64,000 nucleotides of DNA. Origin: Streptomyces durmitorensis. Its GTDB lineage: Bacteria > Actinomycetota > Actinomycetes > Streptomycetales > Streptomycetaceae. Where the stretch lies: the NCBI RefSeq assembly GCF_023498005.1, contig NZ_CP097289.1:744001-808000 (forward strand), given 5' to 3'. The notes under the pieces are model-generated. The model worked only from the letters and a program-made list of their open reading frames with translations. It made no database searches and had not been told where the DNA came from. Positions within the stretch are counted from its first letter, which is position 1, and every line of letters starts with the position of its first letter. The position numbers and the translations under genes are program-made. Below, in pieces: positions 47,595-55,537 of the stretch.

Positions 47595-48329
47595 ATGGAC
47601 ACCCTCAACTCCCACGATCCACTGGCCGTCACGGTGACCGAGGCCATCCGGAAGGGCGACGTCCCCACCCTTCGTCAGCTCCTGGCCGACCACCCCGCCC
47701 TGGCCACCAGCGCCATCAGCCAGGACGGTCCCGCCGCGGGCCGGCGGAGCCTCCTACACATCGCCACCGACTGGCCCGGCCACCGCCCCGACTCCGCGGC
47801 GGTCATCGGCACGCTCGTCGCGGCGGGCACCGACCCCGACGCCCGCTTCGTCGGCGCCCACACCGAGACGCCTCTGCACTGGGCGGCCAGCAACGACGAC
47901 GTCACCGCACTGGACGCCCTCATCGACGCGGGCGCCGACATCGAGGCCTCCGGCGCCGTCATCGGCGGCGGCACCCCGCTGGCCGACGCGCGCGGCTTCG
48001 GTCAGTGGCGGGCGGCCCGCAGGCTGCTGGAGCACGGGGCCCGTGCGGACCTGCAGGACGCGGCCACCCTTGGCCTCCTCGATCAGGTCGAAGCCTTCCT
48101 CTCCGCCCCCGACTCCCCCACCGGGGCCGAGATCACCAGCGCCTTCTGGGGCGCCTGCCACGGCGGCCAACTTCCCACTGCCCAGCGCCTGTTGCAGCAA
48201 GGCGCAGACGTGAACCGGATCGGCTACGACGACATGACGCCGCTGGACATCGCCCGCACGCAGGACGCCGACGAGGTGGTCCAGTGGCTGCTCGCCCAAG
48301 GCGCCAAGGGACGCGCGGACCTCGGGTGA
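47595..48329 (+). CDS. Ankyrin-repeat protein
   Basis: A 244-residue soluble protein made of ankyrin-type repeats: VPTLRQLLADHPALA, RSLLHIATDWPGH, ETPLHWAASNDDVTALDALIDAGADIEA, GGTPLADARGFGQWRAARRLLEHGA and MTPLDIARTQDADEVVQWLLAQGA. Such repeats mediate protein contacts. No enzyme domain is present. It is divergent from the chitinase gene, with 125 bp between starts. Its partners are unknown. Confidence 0.88.
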   Translation: MDTLNSHDPLAVTVTEAIRKGDVPTLRQLLADHPALATSAISQDGPAAGRRSLLHIATDWPGHRPDSAAVIGTLVAAGTDPDARFVGAHTETPLHWAASNDDVTALDALIDAGADIEASGAVIGGGTPLADARGFGQWRAARRLLEHGARADLQDAATLGLLDQVEAFLSAPDSPTGAEITSAFWGACHGGQLPTAQRLLQQGADVNRIGYDDMTPLDIARTQDADEVVQWLLAQGAKGRADLG

Positions 48330-48345
48330 GTCACCGGGCCCGGCT

Positions 48346-49542
48346 TCACGCGCCCGGGCCCCCGAAGGCGCCGCCGGCCGCGAAGGCCAGCTTGGCGAAG
48401 CGTTCGCCCATGCGGCGGTGGGTGGCGGCGTCCGGGTGGAGCTGGTCGGGCAGCGGCAACTCGGCCGAGTCGTCATCCCCGTACAGTTCGCGGCCGTCGA
48501 GGTAGTACAGATGGGGGTCATCGGCCGACCGCTGCTCCACGATCCGGGCCAGCTCGTCACGGATGATCCCGAGGGTCAGCTTCCCGCTCGCCGTCTCCGC
48601 CGGTTCACCCATGGCGACGAACCCGAGACGCCCCTCTCCGAGGGCATTGAAGTCCGGCACGCTCGGGCCCGGCGTGTCCTCGTGGATGGGACACAGGATG
48701 GGCGATACGACCAACAGCGGTGCGGTGGGGTGACCTTCGCGGATGGTGTCGAGAAACCCGTGGACGGCGGGCCCGAAGGCACGCAGGCGCATCAGGTCGG
48801 CGTTGACCACATTGATGCCGATCTTGAGGCTGATGAGGTCGGCGGGGGTGTCCCGCAGGGCGCGCGCGGTGAACGGGTCGAGCAGGGCGCTGCCGCCCAG
48901 GCCGAGATTGATCAGCTCCGTGCCGCCGAGGGAGGCGGCGAGCGCGGGCCAGGTGGTGGTGGGGCTCGCGGCGTCGGAGCCGTGGCTGATCGAACTGCCG
49001 TGGTGCAGCCACACCTTGCGGCCCCGGTCGGGTGCGGGCTCGACGGGTGCGTCGGTGCGCAGCGCGACAAGTTCGGTGCTCTCGTTGTGCGGCAGCCAGA
49101 TCTCGATGTCCTTGTCGCCGTCGGGCAGTTCGGTGAAGCGCAGGGTGCCGACCGGGCCGAAGCTGCGCTCGGCGGATCCGGTGGTGAGGTCGATGGTCAG
49201 GGTGTTGCCGCCGCTCACAGAAGCCTGACCGGCCAGGCGGCCGTCGACGAGCAGGTCGTACAGGCCCTCCGGTCGGGGCGGGGCGCCCACGTAGACACGC
49301 TTGGTGGGCAGCGTGTCCAGTTCGACGGCGGTGGCGCGGGTGCGGAAGACGAGGCGTACGCCGGAGGGCTGGGACTCCGCCATGGCCAGTTGCCCGTCGG
49401 TGCACTGGGCGCGGGCCCGTGCGGGCAGCCGGTGCGGCAGGACGCCGTGCTCGGTGTGCTCCAGATCGAGGGCACCGCGCAGGATGTCCGCGGTGATGGG
49501 CGTGCTGATCCAGTCGTGCTCGGTGTCCGTCTCGGTGTCCAT
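48346..49542 (-). CDS. SGNH/GDSL-family hydrolase
   Basis: A 398-residue protein with no signal peptide. An N-terminal jelly-roll region (residues 1-165) precedes an SGNH domain: block I is WLHHGSSISHGSDA (nucleophile Ser), block II INLGLGGSALLD, block III SLKIGINVVN (Asn) and block V LPDQLHPDAATHRR (Asp, His). The N-terminal beta domain resembles that of carbohydrate-esterase-type lipases. It is convergent with the ankyrin gene. The substrate is unknown; acyl or acetyl ester removal is expected. Confidence 0.85.
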   Translation of the reverse strand: MDTETDTEHDWISTPITADILRGALDLEHTEHGVLPHRLPARARAQCTDGQLAMAESQPSGVRLVFRTRATAVELDTLPTKRVYVGAPPRPEGLYDLLVDGRLAGQASVSGGNTLTIDLTTGSAERSFGPVGTLRFTELPDGDKDIEIWLPHNESTELVALRTDAPVEPAPDRGRKVWLHHGSSISHGSDAASPTTTWPALAASLGGTELINLGLGGSALLDPFTARALRDTPADLISLKIGINVVNADLMRLRAFGPAVHGFLDTIREGHPTAPLLVVSPILCPIHEDTPGPSVPDFNALGEGRLGFVAMGEPAETASGKLTLGIIRDELARIVEQRSADDPHLYYLDGRELYGDDDSAELPLPDQLHPDAATHRRMGERFAKLAFAAGGAFGGPGA

Positions 49543-49624
49543 GTCTCCGCCTGCTGATCAAGGTAGTTGGGGGCGTAGGGGCCCGGGTCAGGGCACGGGC
49601 CCGGATACAGGCACACGGCCTGGG

Positions 49625-50194
49625 TCAGGGCGCGGGCCAGTTCCGCAACAGGGCGTCGAGGGCGTCCAGGACGCGTGACCACGTCTCCTGGGAGTCGGGC
49701 TCGCTGTGGCTGAAGCCGCCCGCCAGCTCCAGGCTGACGTAGCCGTGGAAGACGCTGCCCAGCATCCTGACCGCGTGGGTCTGGTCGGGCTCCGTCAGGT
49801 CGTAGCCGCGCAGGATCGCCCGCGTCATCTGCGCGTGCCTGCCACCGGCGCTGGCGGCGGCCGTCTCCGGGTCGAGCCTCAGCTGGGCCGCGGCGTAACG
49901 CCCGGGGTGTTCCCGGGCGTAGTCGCGGTAGACGTCGGCGAGCGCGGTCAGCGCGTCCTTCCCGGCCCGCCCGGCCAGGGCCGCCGCACCTCGGTCGGCG
50001 AGTTCCTCCAGGGAGAGGAGGGCGATCCTCGTCTTGAGGTCCTGGGAGCTCTTCAAGTGCGAGTACAGACTCGCGACCTTGACGTCGAACCGCCTGGCCA
50101 GAGCCGAGACAGTGACTTGCTCGAAGCCGACCTCGTCGGCCAGTTCCGCCCCGGCCAGGGCCAGGCGCTCCGTGGTCAGTCCTGCGCGCACCAT
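49625..50194 (-). CDS. TetR-family regulator (WHG-type C-terminal domain)
   Basis: A 189-residue TetR protein with HTH FEQVTVSALARRFDVKVASLYSHLKS and a C-terminal region (VRMLGSVFHGYVSLELAGGF) typical of the WHG subgroup. ATG 50194 is preferred over 50254. A perfect 10-bp inverted repeat lies 38 nt upstream, so it probably represses itself. The SDR gene lies upstream in the same direction, with the operator between them. Confidence 0.88.
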   Translation of the reverse strand: MVRAGLTTERLALAGAELADEVGFEQVTVSALARRFDVKVASLYSHLKSSQDLKTRIALLSLEELADRGAAALAGRAGKDALTALADVYRDYAREHPGRYAAAQLRLDPETAAASAGGRHAQMTRAILRGYDLTEPDQTHAVRMLGSVFHGYVSLELAGGFSHSEPDSQETWSRVLDALDALLRNWPAP

Positions 50195-50231
50195 GCCCTC
50201 ACCCCCTCTCCTTCGACAGAGCCGATTATGC

Positions 50232-50256
50232 ATTTGCCTAATACCTTTAGGCAAAT
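50232..50256. promoter_or_regulatory. TetR-type operator ATTTGCCTAA-N5-TTAGGCAAAT
   Basis: Perfect 10-bp arms with a 5-nt centre between the SDR stop (50288) and TetR start (50194), in an AT-rich patch. Size and symmetry fit a TetR autoregulatory operator. Confidence 0.75.
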
Positions 50257-50287
50257 CAGCCAGTCATCAAGGGAGGCGACGGCACCA

Positions 50288-51070
50288 TCAGACCGTCTTG
50301 ACCGTGCCTCCGTCGATCACGTAGTCGGCACCGGTGACGTTGCCCGCCACCCCCGACAGCAGGAACGTGATCAGCGACGCCACCTCCTGCGGTTCGGTGA
50401 TGCGCCCGCTGGTGATGCCGAACGCCTCCGGGATCTGCGCGAGGAACGCCCCGTGCTCGGCCCCCGCACCGGCCGCGACCTTGCCCCCGAAGCCGTCGGG
50501 GTCCTCCCAGATGGAGGTGCGCACCACGCCGGGCGAGACGGTGTTGACCCGCACTCCCTGCGGCCCGAACTCCTCGGCCAGCGACTTGCTCAGCGAGGTG
50601 AGCGCCGACTTGGCCGCGCTGTAGGCGACGGGACCGGCCGCGGGCAGGCGGGAGTTGATGGACGAGACGTTCACGATCGAGCCGCGGCGCTCGATCAGGC
50701 TGGGGAGCGCGGCGCGGCTGACGCGTACCGCGCTGAGCAGGTTGAGGTCGAAGACGCCCTGCCACTGCGCGTCGTCGGTGTCGAGGAAACCGACCGGCTC
50801 CACGGCGTCACCGGCGCCGACGTTGTTCACCAGCAGGTCGATGCCGCCCAGTTCGGCGAAGGCGCCGTCCATGAGCACGGTCACTCCCTCGGGAGTACTG
50901 AGGTCGGCCGACACGGCGAAGGCTCCCGCCTCCTTGAGTTCGGGGGTGATGGTGCGGGCCGCGCCCACGACGCGTACACCCTCGTCGATCAGGGTCCTGA
51001 CGGTGGCCAGGCCGATCCCGCGGCTCGCACCGGTGACGACGGCGGTCTTGCCATGGAGGTCGAGTTTCAT
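50288..51070 (-). CDS. Short-chain dehydrogenase/reductase
   Basis: A 260-residue classical SDR: NAD(P) loop VTGASRGIG, NNVGAG, catalytic Ser in VNVSSINS, YSAAK with Tyr and Lys, and the C-terminal VIDGGTVKTV. The basic residue after the glycine motif suggests NADPH. It is followed by the TetR gene and preceded by another TetR gene, both in the same direction. No substrate can be assigned. Confidence 0.9.
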   Translation of the reverse strand: MKLDLHGKTAVVTGASRGIGLATVRTLIDEGVRVVGAARTITPELKEAGAFAVSADLSTPEGVTVLMDGAFAELGGIDLLVNNVGAGDAVEPVGFLDTDDAQWQGVFDLNLLSAVRVSRAALPSLIERRGSIVNVSSINSRLPAAGPVAYSAAKSALTSLSKSLAEEFGPQGVRVNTVSPGVVRTSIWEDPDGFGGKVAAGAGAEHGAFLAQIPEAFGITSGRITEPQEVASLITFLLSGVAGNVTGADYVIDGGTVKTV

Positions 51071-51247
51071 GCTGTTCCAGCTCCTTCGAACGACAGTTTT
51101 TGAACTACAAGTACAGAATGTGGGTACACGTCAGCGACCGGAGAACGACCGAGCGCCGAGAGCGAATATCGAATGCAAAAGCCGAATGCGGCACGCCGAA
51201 CCGACGAACTCAGTGCGGGAGAAGGAGAGCCAGAGGGAGAAGCAGGG

Positions 51248-51826
51248 TCAGAGGGAGTCGACCGTCGCGTCGATCACCCTGGAAAGCCGCTCCGGCCCTT
51301 CCGCGACCCGCGCCATCAGCCGCAGACCGACAACCGTTGTCAGCAGCAGGCTTCCGACGGCGCGCGCGTCCCGGCCGGAGTCGATCTCCCCCGCCCGCTG
51401 CCCCTTCTCCACCAGAGCGGAGAAGGCCTCCTCGGTGCGGTCGAACATGCGCCGCACCAGGTCGGTCGCCACCTCGTCCGTCCCGGCCAGCTCCGCGGCG
51501 GTGTTCACCGCCATGCAGCCGCGCCGGTCCGGGTCGGCGAGATCCATCTCGACGAGCAGCCACAGCGCCGCGCGCAACCGCTCCTTCACGGGCCCCGTCT
51601 CCTCGAGCATCTCGATGAGAGCCACGGCCTGACTGTCGCGGTAGCGGCGCAGCGCCCGCTCGAACAGAGCGTGTTTACTGCCGAAGGTGTTGTAGAGGCT
51701 GCCCTTGCCGATGCCGAGCGCGTCGACGAGGTCCTGGGGCGTGGTGGCGGCGTAACCCTTGCGCCAGAACACGTCCATGGCCCGCTCGACGGCGGCGTCC
51801 GGATCGAACTGCTTCGGCCTTCCCAT
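51248..51826 (-). CDS. TetR-family regulator
   Basis: A 192-residue TetR protein of the AcrR/NemR-like group. The N-terminus MGRPKQFDPDAAVERAMDVF and HTH ATTPQDLVDALGIGKGSLYNTFGSKHALF are typical, as is the C-terminal GCMAVNTAAELA. A perfect 9-bp inverted repeat lies 18 nt upstream of the start and probably serves as its operator. It precedes the SDR gene by 177 bp and likely controls it. Confidence 0.9.
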   Translation of the reverse strand: MGRPKQFDPDAAVERAMDVFWRKGYAATTPQDLVDALGIGKGSLYNTFGSKHALFERALRRYRDSQAVALIEMLEETGPVKERLRAALWLLVEMDLADPDRRGCMAVNTAAELAGTDEVATDLVRRMFDRTEEAFSALVEKGQRAGEIDSGRDARAVGSLLLTTVVGLRLMARVAEGPERLSRVIDATVDSL

Positions 51827-51844
51827 GGTCAGGAGCCTAGACCT

Positions 51845-51866
51845 TTCTTGACCCTCAGGTCAAGAA
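51845..51866. promoter_or_regulatory. TetR-type operator TTCTTGACC-N4-GGTCAAGAA
   Basis: Perfect 9-bp arms with a CTCA centre, squeezed into the 46 bp between the helicase stop and the TetR start, so it overlaps the TetR promoter or leader. Confidence 0.75.
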
Positions 51867-51872
51867 CTCCGC

Positions 51873-53399
51873 TCAGGCGGCGCGACGCACCCGTGCGGCC
51901 TTGCGGGCCTCCGCCATCTCGCGGGACTCGGCGGTCCGGCGCGAGCCGCCGCCGGAGCGGCCGGGCTGCCCCGGACGCGTCCCCATTCCCCGGAAGGGGG
52001 CGCCGCCGCGCTGCTTGGGTCGCTCCGTGGGCGTGCTGCCCGCGATCGGCACACCGGAGGGGGCCTTCGCACCGGTGATGCGGCTCAACTCGGCCTCACC
52101 GGAACGGACTTGGGTGATCTGCGGCCGAATTCCGGCGGCGGACATCAGACGGTTCATGTCGCGGCGCTGATTGGGCGTCACCAGAGTGACGACACTGCCG
52201 GACTCACCCGCGCGGGCCGTACGGCCGCCGCGGTGGAGGTAGTCCTTGTGGTCGGTGGGCGGGTCGACGTTCACGACCAGGTCGAGGTTGTCGACGTGGA
52301 TCCCGCGCGCGGCGACGTTCGTGGCGACCAGGACCGTCACGGCCCCGGTCTTGAACTGGGCGAGGGTGCGGGTGCGCTGGGGCTGGGACTTGCCGCCGTG
52401 CAGCGCCGCGGCGCGCACGCCGCTGCCCATCAGGTGCTTGGTGAACTGGTCCACGGCGTGCTTGGTGTCCAGGAACATGATGACCCGGCCGTCGCGCGCC
52501 GCGATCTCCGTGGCGGTCGCCATCTTGTCGGCGCCGTGCACGTGCAGTTCGTGGTGCTCCATCGTGGTGACCGCACCCTTGGAGGGGTCGACGGAGTGCA
52601 CGACGGGGTCGTGGAGGTAAGTGCGTACCAACAGGTCGACGTTGCGGTCGAGCGTGGCGGAGAACAGCATCCGCTGGCCGTCGGGGCGCACCTGGTCGAG
52701 CAGTTCGGTGACCTGGGGCATGAAGCCCATGTCGGCCATCTGGTCGGCCTCGTCCAGGACGGTGATGCTCACCCGGTCCAGACGGCAGTCCTTGCGCTCG
52801 ATGAGGTCCTTGAGCCGGCCGGGCGTCGCGACGAGCACCTCGGCCCCGGACCGCAGCGCACCGGCCTGTCGGCCGATGGACATGCCGCCGACCACCGTGG
52901 CGAGCTTCAGCTTCAGGGCACGGGCGTACGGCGTGAGTGCCTCGGTGACCTGCTGGGCGAGCTCCCGGGTGGGAACGAGGACCAGGGCGAGGGGCCGCTT
53001 CGACTCGGCGCGCTGTCCAGCGGTGCGCACGAGGAGCGGGAGCCCGAAGGCGAGGGTCTTTCCGGAGCCGGTACGGCCACGGCCCAGTACGTCCCGGCCC
53101 GCGAGGGCGTTCGGCAGCGTGGCCGCCTGGATCGGGAACGGCTCGGTCACGCCGAGGTCGGTGAGCGTCTTCAACAGCGGTGCGGGCATGTCGAGTTCGG
53201 CGAAGGTCTCCGCCGCCGGGAGGCCCGGGGTGATGGTGACCGGCAGGGCGAACTCACCCTGCGGGGCGGCGGGACGACGTCCCTGGCCGCCGGATCGGTT
53301 GCCCGGGCGGTAGCCGCCCTGACGGGCGCCGGCGCCGCGGGGGCCGCCGCTGTTGCGGGAGTTGGAATAGCGGTCGTTCGTGCGAGCTGAACGGTTCAT
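51873..53399 (-). CDS. DEAD-box RNA helicase
   Basis: A 508-residue RNA helicase with a Gly/Arg-rich N-terminus (residues 1-45) and a basic C-terminal tail. Motifs: Q-motif FPIQAATLP, I GRTGSGKT, Ia PTRELAQ, II VLDEADQM, III SAT, V ARGIHV, VI HRGGRTAR. It unwinds structured RNA in cold or ribosome assembly. GAGGAAGG is 6 nt before ATG 53399. It lies downstream of the cspA gene, with a terminator in between. Confidence 0.93.
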   Translation of the reverse strand: MNRSARTNDRYSNSRNSGGPRGAGARQGGYRPGNRSGGQGRRPAAPQGEFALPVTITPGLPAAETFAELDMPAPLLKTLTDLGVTEPFPIQAATLPNALAGRDVLGRGRTGSGKTLAFGLPLLVRTAGQRAESKRPLALVLVPTRELAQQVTEALTPYARALKLKLATVVGGMSIGRQAGALRSGAEVLVATPGRLKDLIERKDCRLDRVSITVLDEADQMADMGFMPQVTELLDQVRPDGQRMLFSATLDRNVDLLVRTYLHDPVVHSVDPSKGAVTTMEHHELHVHGADKMATATEIAARDGRVIMFLDTKHAVDQFTKHLMGSGVRAAALHGGKSQPQRTRTLAQFKTGAVTVLVATNVAARGIHVDNLDLVVNVDPPTDHKDYLHRGGRTARAGESGSVVTLVTPNQRRDMNRLMSAAGIRPQITQVRSGEAELSRITGAKAPSGVPIAGSTPTERPKQRGGAPFRGMGTRPGQPGRSGGGSRRTAESREMAEARKAARVRRAA

Positions 53400-53509
53400 G
53401 GAGAACCTTCCTCGATATGGCACGCATCGAGGAATTCTCGGTGGATTTCAACCGAACGAATTGCAAGCACGAGCCGAATAAAAGACAAACTTCTGTAAAC
53501 AGCAACGAG

Positions 53510-53541
53510 CTGGTGCCCGCACCGTGAGGTGCGGGCACCAG
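53510..53541 (-). terminator. Hairpin terminator after cspA
   Basis: Perfect 14-bp arms (53510-53523 and 53528-53541) with a GTGA loop, 20 nt past the cspA stop. Read-through could couple the helicase to cold-shock transcription. Confidence 0.85.
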
Positions 53542-53561
53542 CGTCGTCTTACGCTTCAGCG

Positions 53562-53765
53562 TCAGGCAGGAACGATGTTCTCGGCCTGCGGGCCCTTCTG
53601 GCCCTGAGTGACATCGAAGTTCACCTTCTGGCCTTCCTGAAGCTCACGGAAGCCCTGGGTGGCGATGTTCGAGTAGTGGGCGAAGACGTCGGGGCCGCCA
53701 CCCTCCTGCTCGATGAAGCCGAAGCCCTTTTCCGAGTTGAACCACTTCACGGTGCCAGTAGCCAT
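53562..53765 (-). CDS. Cold-shock protein CspA family
   Basis: A 67-residue OB-fold RNA chaperone. RNP1 is KGFGFIEQ and RNP2 is DVFAHYS, and the start is TGTVKWFN. It binds single-stranded RNA in the cytoplasm. AAGGAG precedes the ATG by 9 nt. It sits behind a long AT-rich leader and before a strong terminator, so it is transcribed alone with possible read-through into the helicase gene. Confidence 0.95.
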   Translation of the reverse strand: MATGTVKWFNSEKGFGFIEQEGGGPDVFAHYSNIATQGFRELQEGQKVNFDVTQGQKGPQAENIVPA

Positions 53766-53935
53766 ACTAAATATCTCCTTCGGGGCAAGCCCGGGACCCG
53801 CACTGTGCGAACCCCGGCGTCGCCACGTTGATTGCCCCGTCCGGAAAACTTCTCCGGAAATACAAAAGTGCCCGGCGGAATAGATCCACCAAAGGCACTT
53901 GAAGTCTTATGGGAACCACAACTGCAACTACGATC
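53766..53935 (-). promoter_or_regulatory. Structured cspA leader
   Basis: The leader contains a pair of TCCGGA palindromes (53840-53845 and 53852-53857) and a stem AAGTGCC/GGCACTT (53866-53872 and 53894-53900). A folded 5' leader is usual for cold-shock mRNAs. The transcript start is not known. Confidence 0.4.
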
Positions 53936-54039
53936 AACAGTAGCACGAGATCGCCTTCGCGGCACGGGCAAGCTCTACATATTTCGCCCGACCGGCCGAG
54001 GGCCCACCGCACATTGCGGAAATTTGCGGACCTCTGGTC

Positions 54040-54468
54040 TCACCGGGGCGGAGAAATGGCCCGCTCGAGCAGGCCACGCAGGGCGTCCTGCTCCTTATGT
54101 GTGAGACCAGCCAGGGGCGAATCCTCGGACAGGAGCCCCAGGAGCCGCTCCCGCAGCGCGGCGCCGTCCGGTGTGAGCACGAGCTGCTTGGCTCGCCGGT
54201 CGGAAGGATGCGGGCGGCGCTCGATCAGGGCCTGCTTCTCCAGCTTGTCCACGACGAAGGTGGCGTTGGAGGGCTCGCAGCTCAAGCGCTCGGCAAGCTC
54301 ACGCATCGTCATGGGCCCCGTCAGCTCGCGCAGCGCTGCCGCCTGCGGCGCGGTGAGCCCCAGCCTGGCGGCGCGCCGCCGGAGGTGCTCCGCGATCTGG
54401 CCGGCCATCCCGTTCACCAGGCCGCACAGCTGGCGCTCGGCGATGACCTGCGATTCGGGGTTCGTCAT
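54040..54468 (-). CDS. MarR-family transcriptional regulator
   Basis: A 142-residue MarR protein: dimer helix SQVIAERQLCGLVNGMAGQI, HTH MTMRELAERLSCEPSNATFVVDKLEKQAL and wing RRPHPSDRRAKQLVLTPDG with the DxRxK-type signature. ATG 54468 fits the family N-terminus. It is divergent from an MBL-fold hydrolase gene over 79 bp containing a perfect palindrome. Both genes are probably under its control. Confidence 0.9.
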   Translation of the reverse strand: MTNPESQVIAERQLCGLVNGMAGQIAEHLRRRAARLGLTAPQAAALRELTGPMTMRELAERLSCEPSNATFVVDKLEKQALIERRPHPSDRRAKQLVLTPDGAALRERLLGLLSEDSPLAGLTHKEQDALRGLLERAISPPR

Positions 54469-54511
54469 GCGGTCCAGCCTAGCAAGTACACCCAGTCTTA
54501 AATATTGCGAA

Positions 54512-54526
54512 CTTGAATGATTCAAG
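54512..54526. promoter_or_regulatory. MarR-type operator CTTGAAT-G-ATTCAAG
   Basis: A perfect 7-bp inverted repeat around one base, 44 bp from the MarR start and 22 bp from the MBL start. TTGAAT/TTCAA half-sites are usual for MarR proteins. Confidence 0.75.
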
Positions 54527-54547
54527 CTTGATGCTTACGGTGTCGCC

Positions 54548-55510
54548 ATGACCACTCCCCAGCACCGGACCGCGACCGCACGGCTGCGCCGGCCCTCCGG
54601 CATCCGTTCCCTGCGACTCGGCGAGACGAAGGTGACGTACGTACCTGATGGAGCCGTCCAGCTCACGCCGCGCGGCTGGCTTCCTGCCACCACCGACGAG
54701 GACTGGGCCGCCCATTCCGATTACGTGGACGACACTGGCCACCTCGTGGCGGGCATCGGCGGCCTCCTGGTCGAACAGGGCGACCGGGCGCTGCTGATCG
54801 ACACCGGTTTCGGACCACGGTCCTTCCCGGCCGAGCCGGGCAGCGCGGTGGGCGTCATCCAGGGCGGAGCGCTCCTGGACAACCTCGCCGCACTCGGCCG
54901 CGGGCCCGAGGAGATCGAGGCGGTCGCCTTCACTCACCTGCACACCGACCACATCGGCTGGGCCGTGCACGTCGCCCCGGGCAGCGATCGGCCCGTCTTC
55001 ACCCGGGCCGACTACTTGGTGGTCGAGCCCGAATGGTCACAACGCCGCCTCCTGGAGGCGGACGGCACGAGCAAGGAGGCACTCGCCGTGCTGGCACCGA
55101 AGGTGCGGACCGTGGCGGACGGCCAGGAGATCTTTCCCGGCGTACGTGTCCAGCTCGTCCCCGGTCACACTCCCGGCCACGCCGCCTACGTCATCACGTC
55201 GAGCGGGCAGAGCTCTGGCGGGCAGGGCTCTGGCGGACAGGACTCGGGCAGGCAGGGCTCGGACGGGCAACGGCTCATAGCCTTCGGCGACGCGCTCCAC
55301 TCCCCCGTCCAGATCGGCCACCCCGAGTGGTCCGCGGCCCCCGACCACGACCCCGGCGAGGCCGCGGACTTCCGCCGCCGCCTCGTCGACGAACTCCAGG
55401 AGCCCGGCACCATCGGCTTCGGCATCCACTTCGCCGATGTGGTGTTCGGACGGGTCCAGGCGCAGGAGGGCCGAGCCGTGTGGCATCCCGTCGACGACGA
55501 CGGCGCGTGA
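54548..55510 (+). CDS. MBL-fold metallo-hydrolase
   Basis: A 320-residue metallo-beta-lactamase fold enzyme: motif 2 THLHTDHIG, then GHTPGHAAY with the third-site His, and a late His in GFGIHFADVVF. The spacing resembles quorum-quenching lactonases and related hydrolases. An insertion of about 20 residues (residues 219-238) is made of Ser/Gly/Gln repeats encoded by 15-bp DNA repeats. It is divergent from the MarR gene. No clear ribosome site precedes the ATG, so the start is less certain. Confidence 0.88.
   Translation: MTTPQHRTATARLRRPSGIRSLRLGETKVTYVPDGAVQLTPRGWLPATTDEDWAAHSDYVDDTGHLVAGIGGLLVEQGDRALLIDTGFGPRSFPAEPGSAVGVIQGGALLDNLAALGRGPEEIEAVAFTHLHTDHIGWAVHVAPGSDRPVFTRADYLVVEPEWSQRRLLEADGTSKEALAVLAPKVRTVADGQEIFPGVRVQLVPGHTPGHAAYVITSSGQSSGGQGSGGQDSGRQGSDGQRLIAFGDALHSPVQIGHPEWSAAPDHDPGEAADFRRRLVDELQEPGTIGFGIHFADVVFGRVQAQEGRAVWHPVDDDGA
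55202..55261 (+). repeat. Four degenerate 15-bp repeats inside the MBL gene
   Basis: Units close to GGCGGGCAGGGCTCT repeat four times in frame and encode Ser-Gly-Gln-rich pentapeptides between the active-site strands of the MBL fold. Confidence 0.8.
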
Positions 55511-55537
55511 GCCAGGGGCCGTCTCCCGTGCCTCGGG

